A stretch of 64,000 bases of DNA from Fluviicola chungangensis (GTDB lineage: Bacteria; Bacteroidota; Bacteroidia; Flavobacteriales_D; Crocinitomicaceae): the NCBI RefSeq assembly GCF_007558725.1, contig NZ_VLPL01000003.1, forward strand, positions 310,001 through 374,000, read 5' to 3'. The notes beneath the pieces were generated by a model. It made no database searches. It was not told the origin of the DNA and saw nothing but the letters and a program-made list of their open reading frames with translations. Position 1 is the stretch's first letter, and each line of letters begins with the position of its first letter. Made by a program: the position numbers and the translations under genes. Shown here one piece after another: positions 43,381 through 50,857 of the stretch.

Positions 43381-43692
43381 ATGAAATTAAAGATCAATTT
43401 CATATTAAAAACAGGAGTTCAAGGAGAAATTCCTGTATTAGCTGTAATGAACTTCGGGTACAAAGAGTTTGATGCTTTGAAGCAAACTTATGTATATAAA
43501 CCGCTTCGCTATTATACTGGAGTTAAAGTTAAGAAATCTGATTGGAATGAAGTAGAAAAATTACCCACGGAAAAATCCAAACGGGCAATACTTCTTCAAA
43601 TCAATAAAAAAGCGACCTTGATTTCTGTCGCTTTTTTGATTATAACTTTAATCTGTTTTCGTTTAGGACTGAAACAGCAAGTAAAATCGTGA
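43381..43692 (+). pseudogene. Truncated tyrosine recombinase: N-terminal arm DNA-binding domain only
   Basis: 103 codons. Residues 1 to about 76 resemble the arm-type DNA-binding domain at the start of Bacteroidota tyrosine recombinases (MKLKINFILKTG, then RYYTGVKVKKSDWN and a basic segment KSKRAILLQINK). The core-binding and catalytic domains are missing. The remaining 27 codons read through a terminator hairpin (43606-43637) into hydrophobic nonsense. Most likely a recombinase gene cut off by an insertion or deletion. It could still make a short protein; a small stand-alone DNA-binding protein is the alternative. Confidence 0.55.
43606..43637 (+). terminator. Terminator inside the recombinase remnant frame
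   Basis: AAAAAAGCGAC, 10-base loop, GTCGCTTTTTT: a perfect 11-bp stem. Its position inside an open frame supports the view that coding function stops before it. Confidence 0.75.
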
Positions 43693-43915
43693 TTATTTTC
43701 CGATAGGTCTAGTTCGAATAAAGAAAAATTCAGCGTTTTAAGCCGCTTTTCTTGTTTTAAGCCCCAAATAAAAGACTCGGATTTTATTAATTATACAAAG
43801 AAGAAATATGTTATCTTCTTTGAAGATCTAATTGCTAAAGGTTATTCTATATTTAACTTATTTGGAATTATTCTATTTTAAGTACAATTTTCTAAAAAGT
43901 TGATTGTGATCAAAA
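43693..43915. other. AT-rich non-coding stretch at the start of the island
   Basis: No convincing ORF. One strong hairpin, CAAAGAAGA (43796-43804) with TCTTCTTTG (43814-43822). ATCTTC-TTT-GAAGAT (43813-43827) is an alternative fold using the same 3' arm. I see no continuation of the recombinase in any frame. Confidence 0.45.
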
Positions 43916-43923
43916 TAATTTTG
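43916..43923 (+). promoter_or_regulatory. Candidate -7 element of the RiPP operon
   Basis: TAATTTTG fits TAnnTTTG, but the nearest TTG (43900-43902) is only 13 bases upstream. The ATG at 44012 is about 90 bases downstream. Confidence 0.35.
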
Positions 43924-44011
43924 TAACATTGTTTGAACTAGCACATTACATTAATCTAATTCAACACCATTAACCTCCACGGTGGCAAGAGTGGAGAGCT
44001 TAGCACTATTT

Positions 44012-46369
44012 ATGAAGTTACTAACCCTAGCACTGATATTATTCCCATTTACTTTAGTGGCACAAAGCACCCTATCAGGAAAAATCTCAAATATTTCCGG
44101 GGAACCACAGATTTATTGCAAGTTGTTACTGATTCAGGATTCTATGGTATTACAAACTGTGGGTACAGATTCAATCGGGAATTATGCTTTCGAATCGGTT
44201 TCTTCGGGTGAATACAAACTAAGTATAAGAGTTCCATTTCAAACGATTGATACAATGGTTGTAGTAAACGGACCGACCATTGTAGATCTAAAAATTGATG
44301 ATGGGAAATACTTAGACGATGTAGAGATTATTGGAAAAAAGCCAGTAGTAATTAGGAAGGTTGACCGTACTATTTTTAATCCTACTGACATACCTGCTCT
44401 TGTTGGTGGAGATGCATCAGATGTAATCGAGTTTGCACCTGGAGTTATTATAAATGGTGATAATATTCAAGTGGCTGGTGGTTCTTCGGCACAAGTGATG
44501 CTTAATGATAAGCTGATACCACTAACAGGATTGCCTCTGATTTCATTTATTCGATCAATTCCCACAGAAGACATTCAATATGTGGAGATTATTCCAATAC
44601 CTCCCGTGAAATATGCAGCAACTGTTCGTGGTAGTTTGATTAATATTAAACTAGTTATTGGTGCAAAAAGTAGACAAAGCAAAGGAAGTCTTCGTGCCGA
44701 TTTTGGGCAGCGTTTTTACAATCAATTAGGATTGATGGCGAATTATTCATACAGATCCGGAAGATTCAGTTTATACTCAAATATTAGTGCAAATAAAGAA
44801 AAATACCATTACATAAGCACAAAAACAATTGACTACGATACCTTACAATGGAATGAGAATGGTACTACAGTTGCAGAACTAGGTATGCTTACAGGTTCTG
44901 TCGGTTTAAATTATGAAATAAACTCCTCTACCGAATTAGGCTTATTGGCTGTTGTCGATAATTTTAACGGACGAAATACCGATCGTAGTTTTATTGAGAA
45001 AATCTCTAATTTAGGCTATGGAACAATTGATAACTTAACCGTTAACAAAGGAATTAAGAATCAATACGCATTTAATCTAAATTTATCAAAGCGTCTCGAT
45101 TCACTTGGGCAAAAGTTAGATTTCAACGTTGATTATACCAATTACAATAGGAACGGAAAAATTAATTTTGAAACTGATAATAGAGATCTGATGAGTAGCA
45201 CCCACACATCTATTAGAAATCAAAACCTAGCTGGTGCTAATTTATTATCCGGAGGAATTGATTATGTTCTTCCAAAAAAGAATGTAAATCTAAGTTTTGG
45301 CGCTCGATATTCTTATTCAGAGAATAATACAGATTTGGCTGTTTTTAATAACCTAACTAATCCGGAAGTTCCAGATACATCTCAAAGTAACAAGTTCAAC
45401 TATTTTGAACATATCCAGGCAGGGTATGCAGAAATGCAATGGAAGAAAAATAGATGGTCATTCCAATTAGGTATTCGTGGAGAAAATACATATTATTTGG
45501 CTAATTCACCAACATCTGCCCTGTCAATAAAGAATGATTATTTTGAGTTGCTGCCCAAAGCATTTGCGATGTTTGAAACAAAAAAAAGTCAATACTGGAA
45601 CTTCAACTACTCGAGAAATTTCGTGCGTCCGAATTATACTGACCTGAACCCGTTTAAATATTATACTACTGCATATAGTTATACCACAGGTAATCCTTAT
45701 CTAAAACCAATAATTTTGCATAATCTATCTGTTTCAACCGGTGTTAAGGATTTCCAATTTTACCTTTCTTTTGGTTACATCGAAAAAATGCAAACGAATG
45801 TAACGATCTACGATGAAGCGACACAAGTTCAACAAACCACCATTTCTAATCTTTTTTCGTCTCGGTCGATTGATTTTAGTGTGAACTACTACAAGACTAT
45901 AAAGAAGCGAACTACAATTGATGCATATATAAGTTGTGGTTACGTTAACCGTACTGTAATATCGACGATTGCATCTCAGAACTTAAATATTTTTTCTGGC
46001 TATATCAATGTTTCAGTAAACCAAGTGTTAGATAAAAGAGAAAGTTTTTTTCTTAAAGCAGCTATCAGTTACCACACACCATATTTTGAACAAATTTCAT
46101 TAACCACAACAAGGCCTAGCATGGGGGTGAAATTGAAAAAAAATCTTCTAAAAAACAGAATAACGCTCGAATTGAGTTGTAGTGATCCTTTCAGATTTCA
46201 AAGGAGATCAACAAACACTACGAGCAATCAAACGACGATAAAACAATTTAGTTATTACGATACTCAAGAAGTTCGTTTTTGTTTCACATATAAATTGGGA
46301 AATACCCGATTGTTAGTGAATCAGCATAGTACTAATAGTACTGGCGAAGCAGGTAGGATCGGTAAGTAA
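44012..46369 (+). CDS. Outer-membrane receptor/beta-barrel protein of the RiPP cluster
   Basis: 785 residues from the ATG at 44012, start of a signal peptide (MKLLTLALILFPFTLVAQ). An N-terminal carboxypeptidase-regulatory-like domain (about 20-95) is followed by a plug-like region (about 110-215: DASDVIEFAPGVIINGDNIQ, SAQVMLNDKLIPLTGLP) and a long barrel of the OMP_b-brl_3 type rich in Tyr and Asn. It is related to TonB-dependent receptors. It is the first gene of the RiPP block, so it may carry the finished peptide across the outer membrane, or act as a receptor/importer or immunity component. A hairpin and 85 bases separate it from the precursor genes, so its level may differ from theirs. 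Confidence 0.82.
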   Translation: MKLLTLALILFPFTLVAQSTLSGKISNISGEPQIYCKLLLIQDSMVLQTVGTDSIGNYAFESVSSGEYKLSIRVPFQTIDTMVVVNGPTIVDLKIDDGKYLDDVEIIGKKPVVIRKVDRTIFNPTDIPALVGGDASDVIEFAPGVIINGDNIQVAGGSSAQVMLNDKLIPLTGLPLISFIRSIPTEDIQYVEIIPIPPVKYAATVRGSLINIKLVIGAKSRQSKGSLRADFGQRFYNQLGLMANYSYRSGRFSLYSNISANKEKYHYISTKTIDYDTLQWNENGTTVAELGMLTGSVGLNYEINSSTELGLLAVVDNFNGRNTDRSFIEKISNLGYGTIDNLTVNKGIKNQYAFNLNLSKRLDSLGQKLDFNVDYTNYNRNGKINFETDNRDLMSSTHTSIRNQNLAGANLLSGGIDYVLPKKNVNLSFGARYSYSENNTDLAVFNNLTNPEVPDTSQSNKFNYFEHIQAGYAEMQWKKNRWSFQLGIRGENTYYLANSPTSALSIKNDYFELLPKAFAMFETKKSQYWNFNYSRNFVRPNYTDLNPFKYYTTAYSYTTGNPYLKPIILHNLSVSTGVKDFQFYLSFGYIEKMQTNVTIYDEATQVQQTTISNLFSSRSIDFSVNYYKTIKKRTTIDAYISCGYVNRTVISTIASQNLNIFSGYINVSVNQVLDKRESFFLKAAISYHTPYFEQISLTTTRPSMGVKLKKNLLKNRITLELSCSDPFRFQRRSTNTTSNQTTIKQFSYYDTQEVRFCFTYKLGNTRLLVNQHSTNSTGEAGRIGK

Positions 46370-46372
46370 GAT

Positions 46373-46413
46373 ATTTAGATACAGGAGTTGTGCGCAGACC
46401 ATTGTATCTAAAT
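46373..46413 (+). promoter_or_regulatory. Hairpin between receptor gene and precursor genes
   Basis: ATTTAGATACA (46373-46383) and TGTATCTAAAT (46403-46413), a perfect 11-bp stem with a 19-base loop, starting 4 bases after the receptor stop codon. No T run follows. It may be an mRNA processing or stabilising site that lets precursor mRNA exceed the rest, or an attenuator. Confidence 0.5.
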
Positions 46414-46454
46414 ACGCCTAGCAAAGTGCGAAGCGTGCATTTAAACTATTCATC

Positions 46455-46676
46455 ATGAGTAAACAAAAAGGACTTGAATTGAAACAAGTCGATGAAAAAC
46501 TATCTGGTGGCTTCCAAAAATTGAGTTCAACTAAGTTGGCACAAATCAAGGGAGGGGAACAGATAAACCGTATTTGTACTAATTCCGGTACGTGTCCATC
46601 TGTTAACACACAGGAATGCAAAAATCAGTACGGTTGTGCAGAGGCACTTAATAGAACTGTCTGCACGAAATTTTAA
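46455..46676 (+). CDS. RiPP precursor peptide 1 (double-glycine leader, Cys-rich core)
   Basis: 73 residues. The leader (1-34) has LSGGFQKLSSTKLAQIKGG and ends in a double glycine, the usual cut site of C39 peptidases; an inner GG (18-19) is also present in all three peptides. The core (35-73) has Cys at 41, 47, 55, 61 and 70. Cys41 and Cys55 are each followed by x-Asn (CTN, CKN), and Asn51 and Asn66 lie four residues before Cys55 and Cys70. The peptide has no hydrophobic signal sequence, so export must use the dedicated transporter. Its relation to the maturase is inferred from position and leader similarity among the three peptides. Confidence 0.85.
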   Translation: MSKQKGLELKQVDEKLSGGFQKLSSTKLAQIKGGEQINRICTNSGTCPSVNTQECKNQYGCAEALNRTVCTKF

Positions 46677-46698
46677 TCATCTTCAATTCAAAAAATCT

Positions 46699-46932
46699 AT
46701 GAAAGATCATTTAGCATTGACCCAAGAAAATGATAAATTGCTTGGGGGCTTTTCGGTGTTATCAACTGAGAAGCTAAGAAGAATCAATGGCGGTGTTGCC
46801 GATCCAAACACAAAGTGTACGAATAACGACTCAAGGGTTTGTAATACCACCAACAAAACCACCTGTACTAACTACAATGGGCATTGTGCGGATTCTTACA
46901 ACGCTGATTATTGTCAAAATAGAACTAGTTAA
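46699..46932 (+). CDS. RiPP precursor peptide 2 (double-glycine leader, Cys-rich core)
   Basis: 77 residues from the ATG at 46699; the frame is open further upstream but overlaps precursor 1. The leader (1-32) reads LTQENDKLLGGFSVLSTEKL and ends INGG, very close to precursor 3. The core has Cys at 40, 48, 56, 63 and 72. CTN follows at Cys40 and Cys56, CQN at Cys72, and Asn52 and Asn68 lie four residues before Cys56 and Cys72. It lies 22 bases after precursor 1. Thr and Asn are abundant in the core, which would suit thioether or other side-chain modification. Confidence 0.85.
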   Translation: MKDHLALTQENDKLLGGFSVLSTEKLRRINGGVADPNTKCTNNDSRVCNTTNKTTCTNYNGHCADSYNADYCQNRTS

Positions 46933-46961
46933 TTCTGGTGTATCAAGCTTTAATCAACTTT

Positions 46962-46983
46962 GGAGGCGATTAAGTTCGCCTCC
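46962..46983 (+). promoter_or_regulatory. GC-rich hairpin between precursors 2 and 3
   Basis: GGAGGCGA, loop TTAAGT, TCGCCTCC, a perfect 8-bp stem. The following bases (TTACTATG) are not a T run, so it may only partly stop transcription and set the ratio of precursors to maturase/exporter. Confidence 0.5.
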
Positions 46984-47021
46984 TTACTATGTCACTTTAT
47001 AACCAATAAAATTATCACATT

Positions 47022-47258
47022 ATGAAAAAAAAAAAATTAAACTTAATTCAAGAGAATGAAAAATTAAAAGGAGGATTTTCGGTATTGTCACATGAAAAGC
47101 TAAAGAAAATCACTGGAGGTATCATCGTTAATGATACATGCACAAATAAAGAGTATAAAGCTTGTCGGGATAATTTAAATAGGAGTTTTTGTACAAATAT
47201 CCATGTTGAGAGTTGTATAGATACTCAAAACGCGGGAGTCTGTAGAACGATCGAATGA
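47022..47258 (+). CDS. RiPP precursor peptide 3 (double-glycine leader, Cys-rich core)
   Basis: 78 residues. The leader (1-33) reads LIQENEKLKGGFSVLSHEKL and ends ITGG. The core has Cys at 40, 48, 57, 65 and 74. CTN occurs at Cys40 and Cys57, and Asn53 and Asn70 lie four residues before Cys57 and Cys74. The spacing between Cys4 and Cys5 is 8 residues in all three precursors. It is 28 bases upstream of the maturase gene. The Met is followed by four Lys. Confidence 0.85.
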   Translation: MKKKKLNLIQENEKLKGGFSVLSHEKLKKITGGIIVNDTCTNKEYKACRDNLNRSFCTNIHVESCIDTQNAGVCRTIE

Positions 47259-47286
47259 ATTAATGGAATAACTTAATTTTTCAACC

Positions 47287-48594
47287 ATGAACACAAACTA
47301 TAAAAACAGTCAATTTAATGTATTCTTTCCTCATGAGGGAATGATGGTTGGCTATAACGGATACTCTAATGAATTCTTGGAATTAAACCCGGAATTGTAT
47401 TCAATCCTGCAAGACGTTATCAAAAGCAAAGATTGGGTAGGATTACAAGAAATACATGTTGAATTTTTTGATGCACTAGTGGAATTAGGATTTATTATCC
47501 CAGATGATGCGAATGAGGTAGAAAAAGTAAAGAAGGCTGTTTATGAAATGGATCAGAATGATCGAAAATCATATACTTTGACTATTAATCCAACTATGAA
47601 TTGCAATTTCAAGTGTTGGTATTGTTATGAAACTCACATCAAGGATTCTAAAATGAGTGAACAGACAATTACAAATGTTGTGAATCACGTAAAGAAGGTT
47701 GTTTCAGGGAACAGTGATCTGGAGTATTTTAGCCTATCCTGGTTCGGGGGGGAACCATTGTTGTATTTCTATAAAACCGTAGTTCCAATTTTACAGGAAG
47801 TTGTGCCGTTTTGTGAAGAACGAAACGTTCAATTTACTGCTGGGTTCACATCAAACGGATTTTTGATTGATCAGAAAGTAATTGATTTATGTAAGGAATA
47901 CCGGTCAGACTTCTTTCAAATAACTCTGGACGGACATCGGGAAAGACATAATCAGGTTAGATATGTGAGTAAAGAAAGAGGTTCATACGATGAAATAGTT
48001 TCCAATATCAAGCTTTGTGTAAAAAATGAAGTAAGAGTTTCAGTTAGAATTAACGTATCTGAAGAAACTTTGGAAAACATCATGCAAATAACAGAAGATT
48101 TTAGTGATTTGACCGATTCGGAAAAAGAGTACATGAATTTTTCTTTTCATGAGGTTTGGCAAGAGGAAAAGGACATTGTGGGCGACATTCAGGAAGTTGT
48201 TAACCGTTTCCGAAGTATGGGATTACACACGCTATTTCATGGAGCAAATATAGACTCAATGCGAAGTTCTTGTTACGCAGATAAAAACAATCAGGCCACC
48301 ATCAATTACAATGGTGACGTTTTTAAATGTACAGCACGTGATTTTGAATCAAGTTCTCGAGAAGGGGTTTTATTAGAAAATGGTGAAATTGAATGGAACC
48401 AGACTTATTCTAAAAGAATGGAATCCAAATTTAAAAACGCACCTTGTTTAAGTTGTAAATTACTACCTATTTGTAATGGAGGGTGTTCGCAGCAAGCAAT
48501 GGAACATGCGGGCCGGGATTATTGTTTGTACGACTATGATGAAGACAAAAAAACAGATTTAATTAAAGACAAGTACCTATATTACATTTCTTAA
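47287..48594 (+). CDS. Radical SAM/SPASM peptide maturase
   Basis: 435 residues. An N-terminal region (about 1-95) may be a precursor-recognition domain like those of other RiPP maturases. The radical SAM core binds a [4Fe-4S] cluster through Cys106, Cys110 and Cys113 (CNFKCWYC) and has the SAM-binding SWFGGEPLL and QITLDGHRERHNQVR. The C-terminal SPASM domain, for two auxiliary clusters, keeps seven Cys: 329, 348, 387, 390, 396, 400 and 413 (CLSCKLLPICNGGC). Enzymes of this kind form thioether (sactipeptide, ranthipeptide) or carbon-carbon links in peptides. The substrates are most likely the three precursors just upstream. Its stop codon overlaps the exporter's start by one base. Confidence 0.93.
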   Translation: MNTNYKNSQFNVFFPHEGMMVGYNGYSNEFLELNPELYSILQDVIKSKDWVGLQEIHVEFFDALVELGFIIPDDANEVEKVKKAVYEMDQNDRKSYTLTINPTMNCNFKCWYCYETHIKDSKMSEQTITNVVNHVKKVVSGNSDLEYFSLSWFGGEPLLYFYKTVVPILQEVVPFCEERNVQFTAGFTSNGFLIDQKVIDLCKEYRSDFFQITLDGHRERHNQVRYVSKERGSYDEIVSNIKLCVKNEVRVSVRINVSEETLENIMQITEDFSDLTDSEKEYMNFSFHEVWQEEKDIVGDIQEVVNRFRSMGLHTLFHGANIDSMRSSCYADKNNQATINYNGDVFKCTARDFESSSREGVLLENGEIEWNQTYSKRMESKFKNAPCLSCKLLPICNGGCSQQAMEHAGRDYCLYDYDEDKKTDLIKDKYLYYIS

Positions 48595-50774
48595 TGAAAT
48601 ATATTCGCCAACAGAACATAATGGATTGTGGACCATCGTGTATCGCAATGGTCACATCCCATTATGGTAAAACACTATCATTAGACTATCTAAGGAGCGA
48701 AAGCCAACTAACTAGAGAAGGTATTTCATTATTGAGTATTGAACATACCTGCTCAAAAATCGGTTTTAAGACAGCCTGCGGACAGTTTACTGTAGATTAT
48801 TTAATTCAAAATTTCAAACTACCGGTGATTTTGCATTGGAATTCAAATCACTTTGTAGTTCTTAAGGAAATTATCAAGAAAAAGGGCGAGAATATTTTTG
48901 TAGTCTACGATCCGAGTTATGGAAAAATTAAACTGAAGCAGAAAAACTTTGAGTTAGCGTGGATCAGTGAAGACAATTCAGGGTTTGGTATGTTTTTAGA
49001 ACCTACTGAGGATTTTTACAGTATCGAAAATCATCTGGAGAAAAAATTAAAACTGACGAAATTGTTAGGTTATATAAAACCGCATAAAAAACAATTTTTC
49101 ATCTTGATAATTTTGATGCTGCTGGGAAATGCAATTTCTTTGACTTTCCCATTCCTTACAAAATCATTAATTGATAATGGTGTCGGTAATAAAGATTTAG
49201 GTTACATAACATATGTACTAATCGCTCAATTGACACTGTATATTTCAATGACCATATTCGACGTATTTCGAAATCGTTACTTGCTGTTTATCGGATCGAA
49301 AATCGGGATAACGGTCGTTATAGAGTTTCTTTCGAAATTATTCACTTTACCAATAAGTTTTTTCGAATCACGAATGCACGGTGATTTGCATCAACGAATT
49401 TCAGACAATGATCGAATACAGCAGTTTTTAACGAACCAAAGTATAACCACAGCCTTTTCTATTGTAACCCTGGTTGTATATCTGTGTATTTTACCCTACT
49501 TCGGATTCTCTATATTACTTGCCTATTTAAGTTTGACAAGTCTTGCATTGATATGGTCCTATTATTGGCTGCAAAAACAGAAAAAGATTGATTACCTCAT
49601 TTTCCAGATTGGATCAAAAAATTATGCTTCACTTGCCGAAATTTTAACTGGAATGTCGGAAATGAAACTAAATAGCCTGGAAGAATACAAGCAAAACAAT
49701 TGGAAAAAAGTCCAGGAAGAATTTGTTCGAATTCGATTAAGAAAAATGAAGTTAGGACAGATCCAAAGTTTCGGTTATGAATTTCTGAATCAAGTGAAAA
49801 ACATCCTTGTTGTATTCTTTGCAGCTAATTTGGTTACAACAGGCGATCTTACATTAGGCTCTTTGCTAAGTGTGTCCTATATTGTTGGTCAAATGAATGC
49901 ACCGATTAGCGATATAATTGAATTTAGCCGTTCCTTGCAGGAAGCCAAACTAAGCTATTCGCGTTTATCGGAAATTCAGGATTACGATTCAGAGGACAAC
50001 GATAGCCAAATAGATATTGCTGAGGCCAAAAGAATTGAAAAAGGCATTCAATTTGATAATGTTTCATTTAAATACGATGGTATTGAATCTCCTGTTGTTT
50101 TAAAAAATCTAAACTTCACAATCCCTCATGGAAAAACTACCGCGATTGTAGGAACTAGCGGTAGTGGAAAAACAACTCTAATAAAACTGCTTTTGAAGTA
50201 TTACAAGGTTTCTGAAGGGGAAATTAGAATAAATGATGTTGGAATAAACAATTTGACTGCCAAAAGTGTGAGGGCAAATTGTGGAGTTGTAATGCAGGAT
50301 GGATTCATTTTTTCGGAAACGCTTTTCAGAAACGTGGTTATGGGATCAACTGAGAACAAAGAACGATTCAATCAATCAATCGAAATTGCTAACCTGACAG
50401 ATTTTGTTAATGATCTTCCGTTAGGTGAGAACACAAAACTGGGAATTTCAGGAGTAGGAATTTCTGGTGGACAGAAGCAAAGATTATTAATCGCCCGCGC
50501 TGTGTACAAAAACGCTGATTTTTTCTATTTAGACGAAGCTACTTCTTCACTTGATTCAGAGAATGAACGCATTATTTACGATAACCTGAATAAATATTTC
50601 GAAAATAAAACGGTTGTTATTGTTGCGCATCGCTTGTCAACAGTTAAAAATGCTGATCAAATTATCGTTTTGGAAAAAGGTGAGATCGTCGAAATAGGTT
50701 CACATCAAAGTTTGGTTTCACAACGTGGAGCATATTATTCTCTCGTAGAGAACCAATTAGAATTAGGAGTATAA
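48594..50774 (+). CDS. Peptidase-containing ABC exporter (C39 domain) for the RiPP
   Basis: 726 residues in three parts. Residues 1-~140 are a C39 papain-like peptidase with catalytic Cys12 (QNIMDCGPSC), His86 (NSNHFVVL) and Asp106 (VVYDPSYG), which cuts after a double glycine. Residues ~160-450 are the six-helix ABC transmembrane domain. Residues ~490-726 are the ATPase with Walker A GTSGSGKTT, signature ISGGQKQR and Walker B DFFYLDEATSS. It would remove the leaders at the GG sites and export the cores across the inner membrane. No periplasmic adaptor or TolC-like channel gene is present in the cluster, which leaves the outer-membrane step to the upstream barrel or to a chromosomal partner. 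Confidence 0.95.
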   Translation: MKYIRQQNIMDCGPSCIAMVTSHYGKTLSLDYLRSESQLTREGISLLSIEHTCSKIGFKTACGQFTVDYLIQNFKLPVILHWNSNHFVVLKEIIKKKGENIFVVYDPSYGKIKLKQKNFELAWISEDNSGFGMFLEPTEDFYSIENHLEKKLKLTKLLGYIKPHKKQFFILIILMLLGNAISLTFPFLTKSLIDNGVGNKDLGYITYVLIAQLTLYISMTIFDVFRNRYLLFIGSKIGITVVIEFLSKLFTLPISFFESRMHGDLHQRISDNDRIQQFLTNQSITTAFSIVTLVVYLCILPYFGFSILLAYLSLTSLALIWSYYWLQKQKKIDYLIFQIGSKNYASLAEILTGMSEMKLNSLEEYKQNNWKKVQEEFVRIRLRKMKLGQIQSFGYEFLNQVKNILVVFFAANLVTTGDLTLGSLLSVSYIVGQMNAPISDIIEFSRSLQEAKLSYSRLSEIQDYDSEDNDSQIDIAEAKRIEKGIQFDNVSFKYDGIESPVVLKNLNFTIPHGKTTAIVGTSGSGKTTLIKLLLKYYKVSEGEIRINDVGINNLTAKSVRANCGVVMQDGFIFSETLFRNVVMGSTENKERFNQSIEIANLTDFVNDLPLGENTKLGISGVGISGGQKQRLLIARAVYKNADFFYLDEATSSLDSENERIIYDNLNKYFENKTVVIVAHRLSTVKNADQIIVLEKGEIVEIGSHQSLVSQRGAYYSLVENQLELGV

Positions 50775-50830
50775 TTTTGTACTTCATGGACTTTTTTTAG
50801 ATGAGGTTTGTGGTGGTCTCTTGCTGTTTT

Positions 50831-50842
50831 CCACATAGGACA
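50831..50842. repeat. CCACATAGGACA repeat at the right flank of the accessory island
   Basis: Identical to 12 bases of the left flank repeat (43170-43181), in the same orientation. The inverted partner arm present on the left is missing here. 57 bases after the exporter stop. Confidence 0.5.
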
Positions 50843-50857
50843 TAGTAACTGATTCTG

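Larger units (their letters stand above)
43381..50774 (+). other. Accessory island encoding a radical SAM-modified peptide (RiPP) system
   Basis: The block runs from a recombinase remnant to the ABC exporter. It is visibly richer in A+T than its surroundings, all genes point the same way, and it lies between housekeeping mtnA and a T9SS gene. Order: recombinase stump, outer-membrane receptor, three precursor peptides, radical SAM/SPASM maturase, C39-peptidase ABC exporter. The last two genes overlap by one base. It has the complete set needed to make, modify, cut and export a peptide. Acquisition by transfer is inferred from base composition, the stump and the shared flank repeat. Confidence 0.8.

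Noticed and set aside
43381-43692. A functional integrase for the island
   Set aside because: Only the arm-binding part is present; the catalytic Arg/His/Tyr domain is absent in all frames downstream.
46418-46621. 67-codon minus-strand frame opposite precursor 1, considered as an immunity peptide
   Set aside because: Antisense to the precursor, no membrane helix and no start signals; the plus-strand leader homology is decisive.
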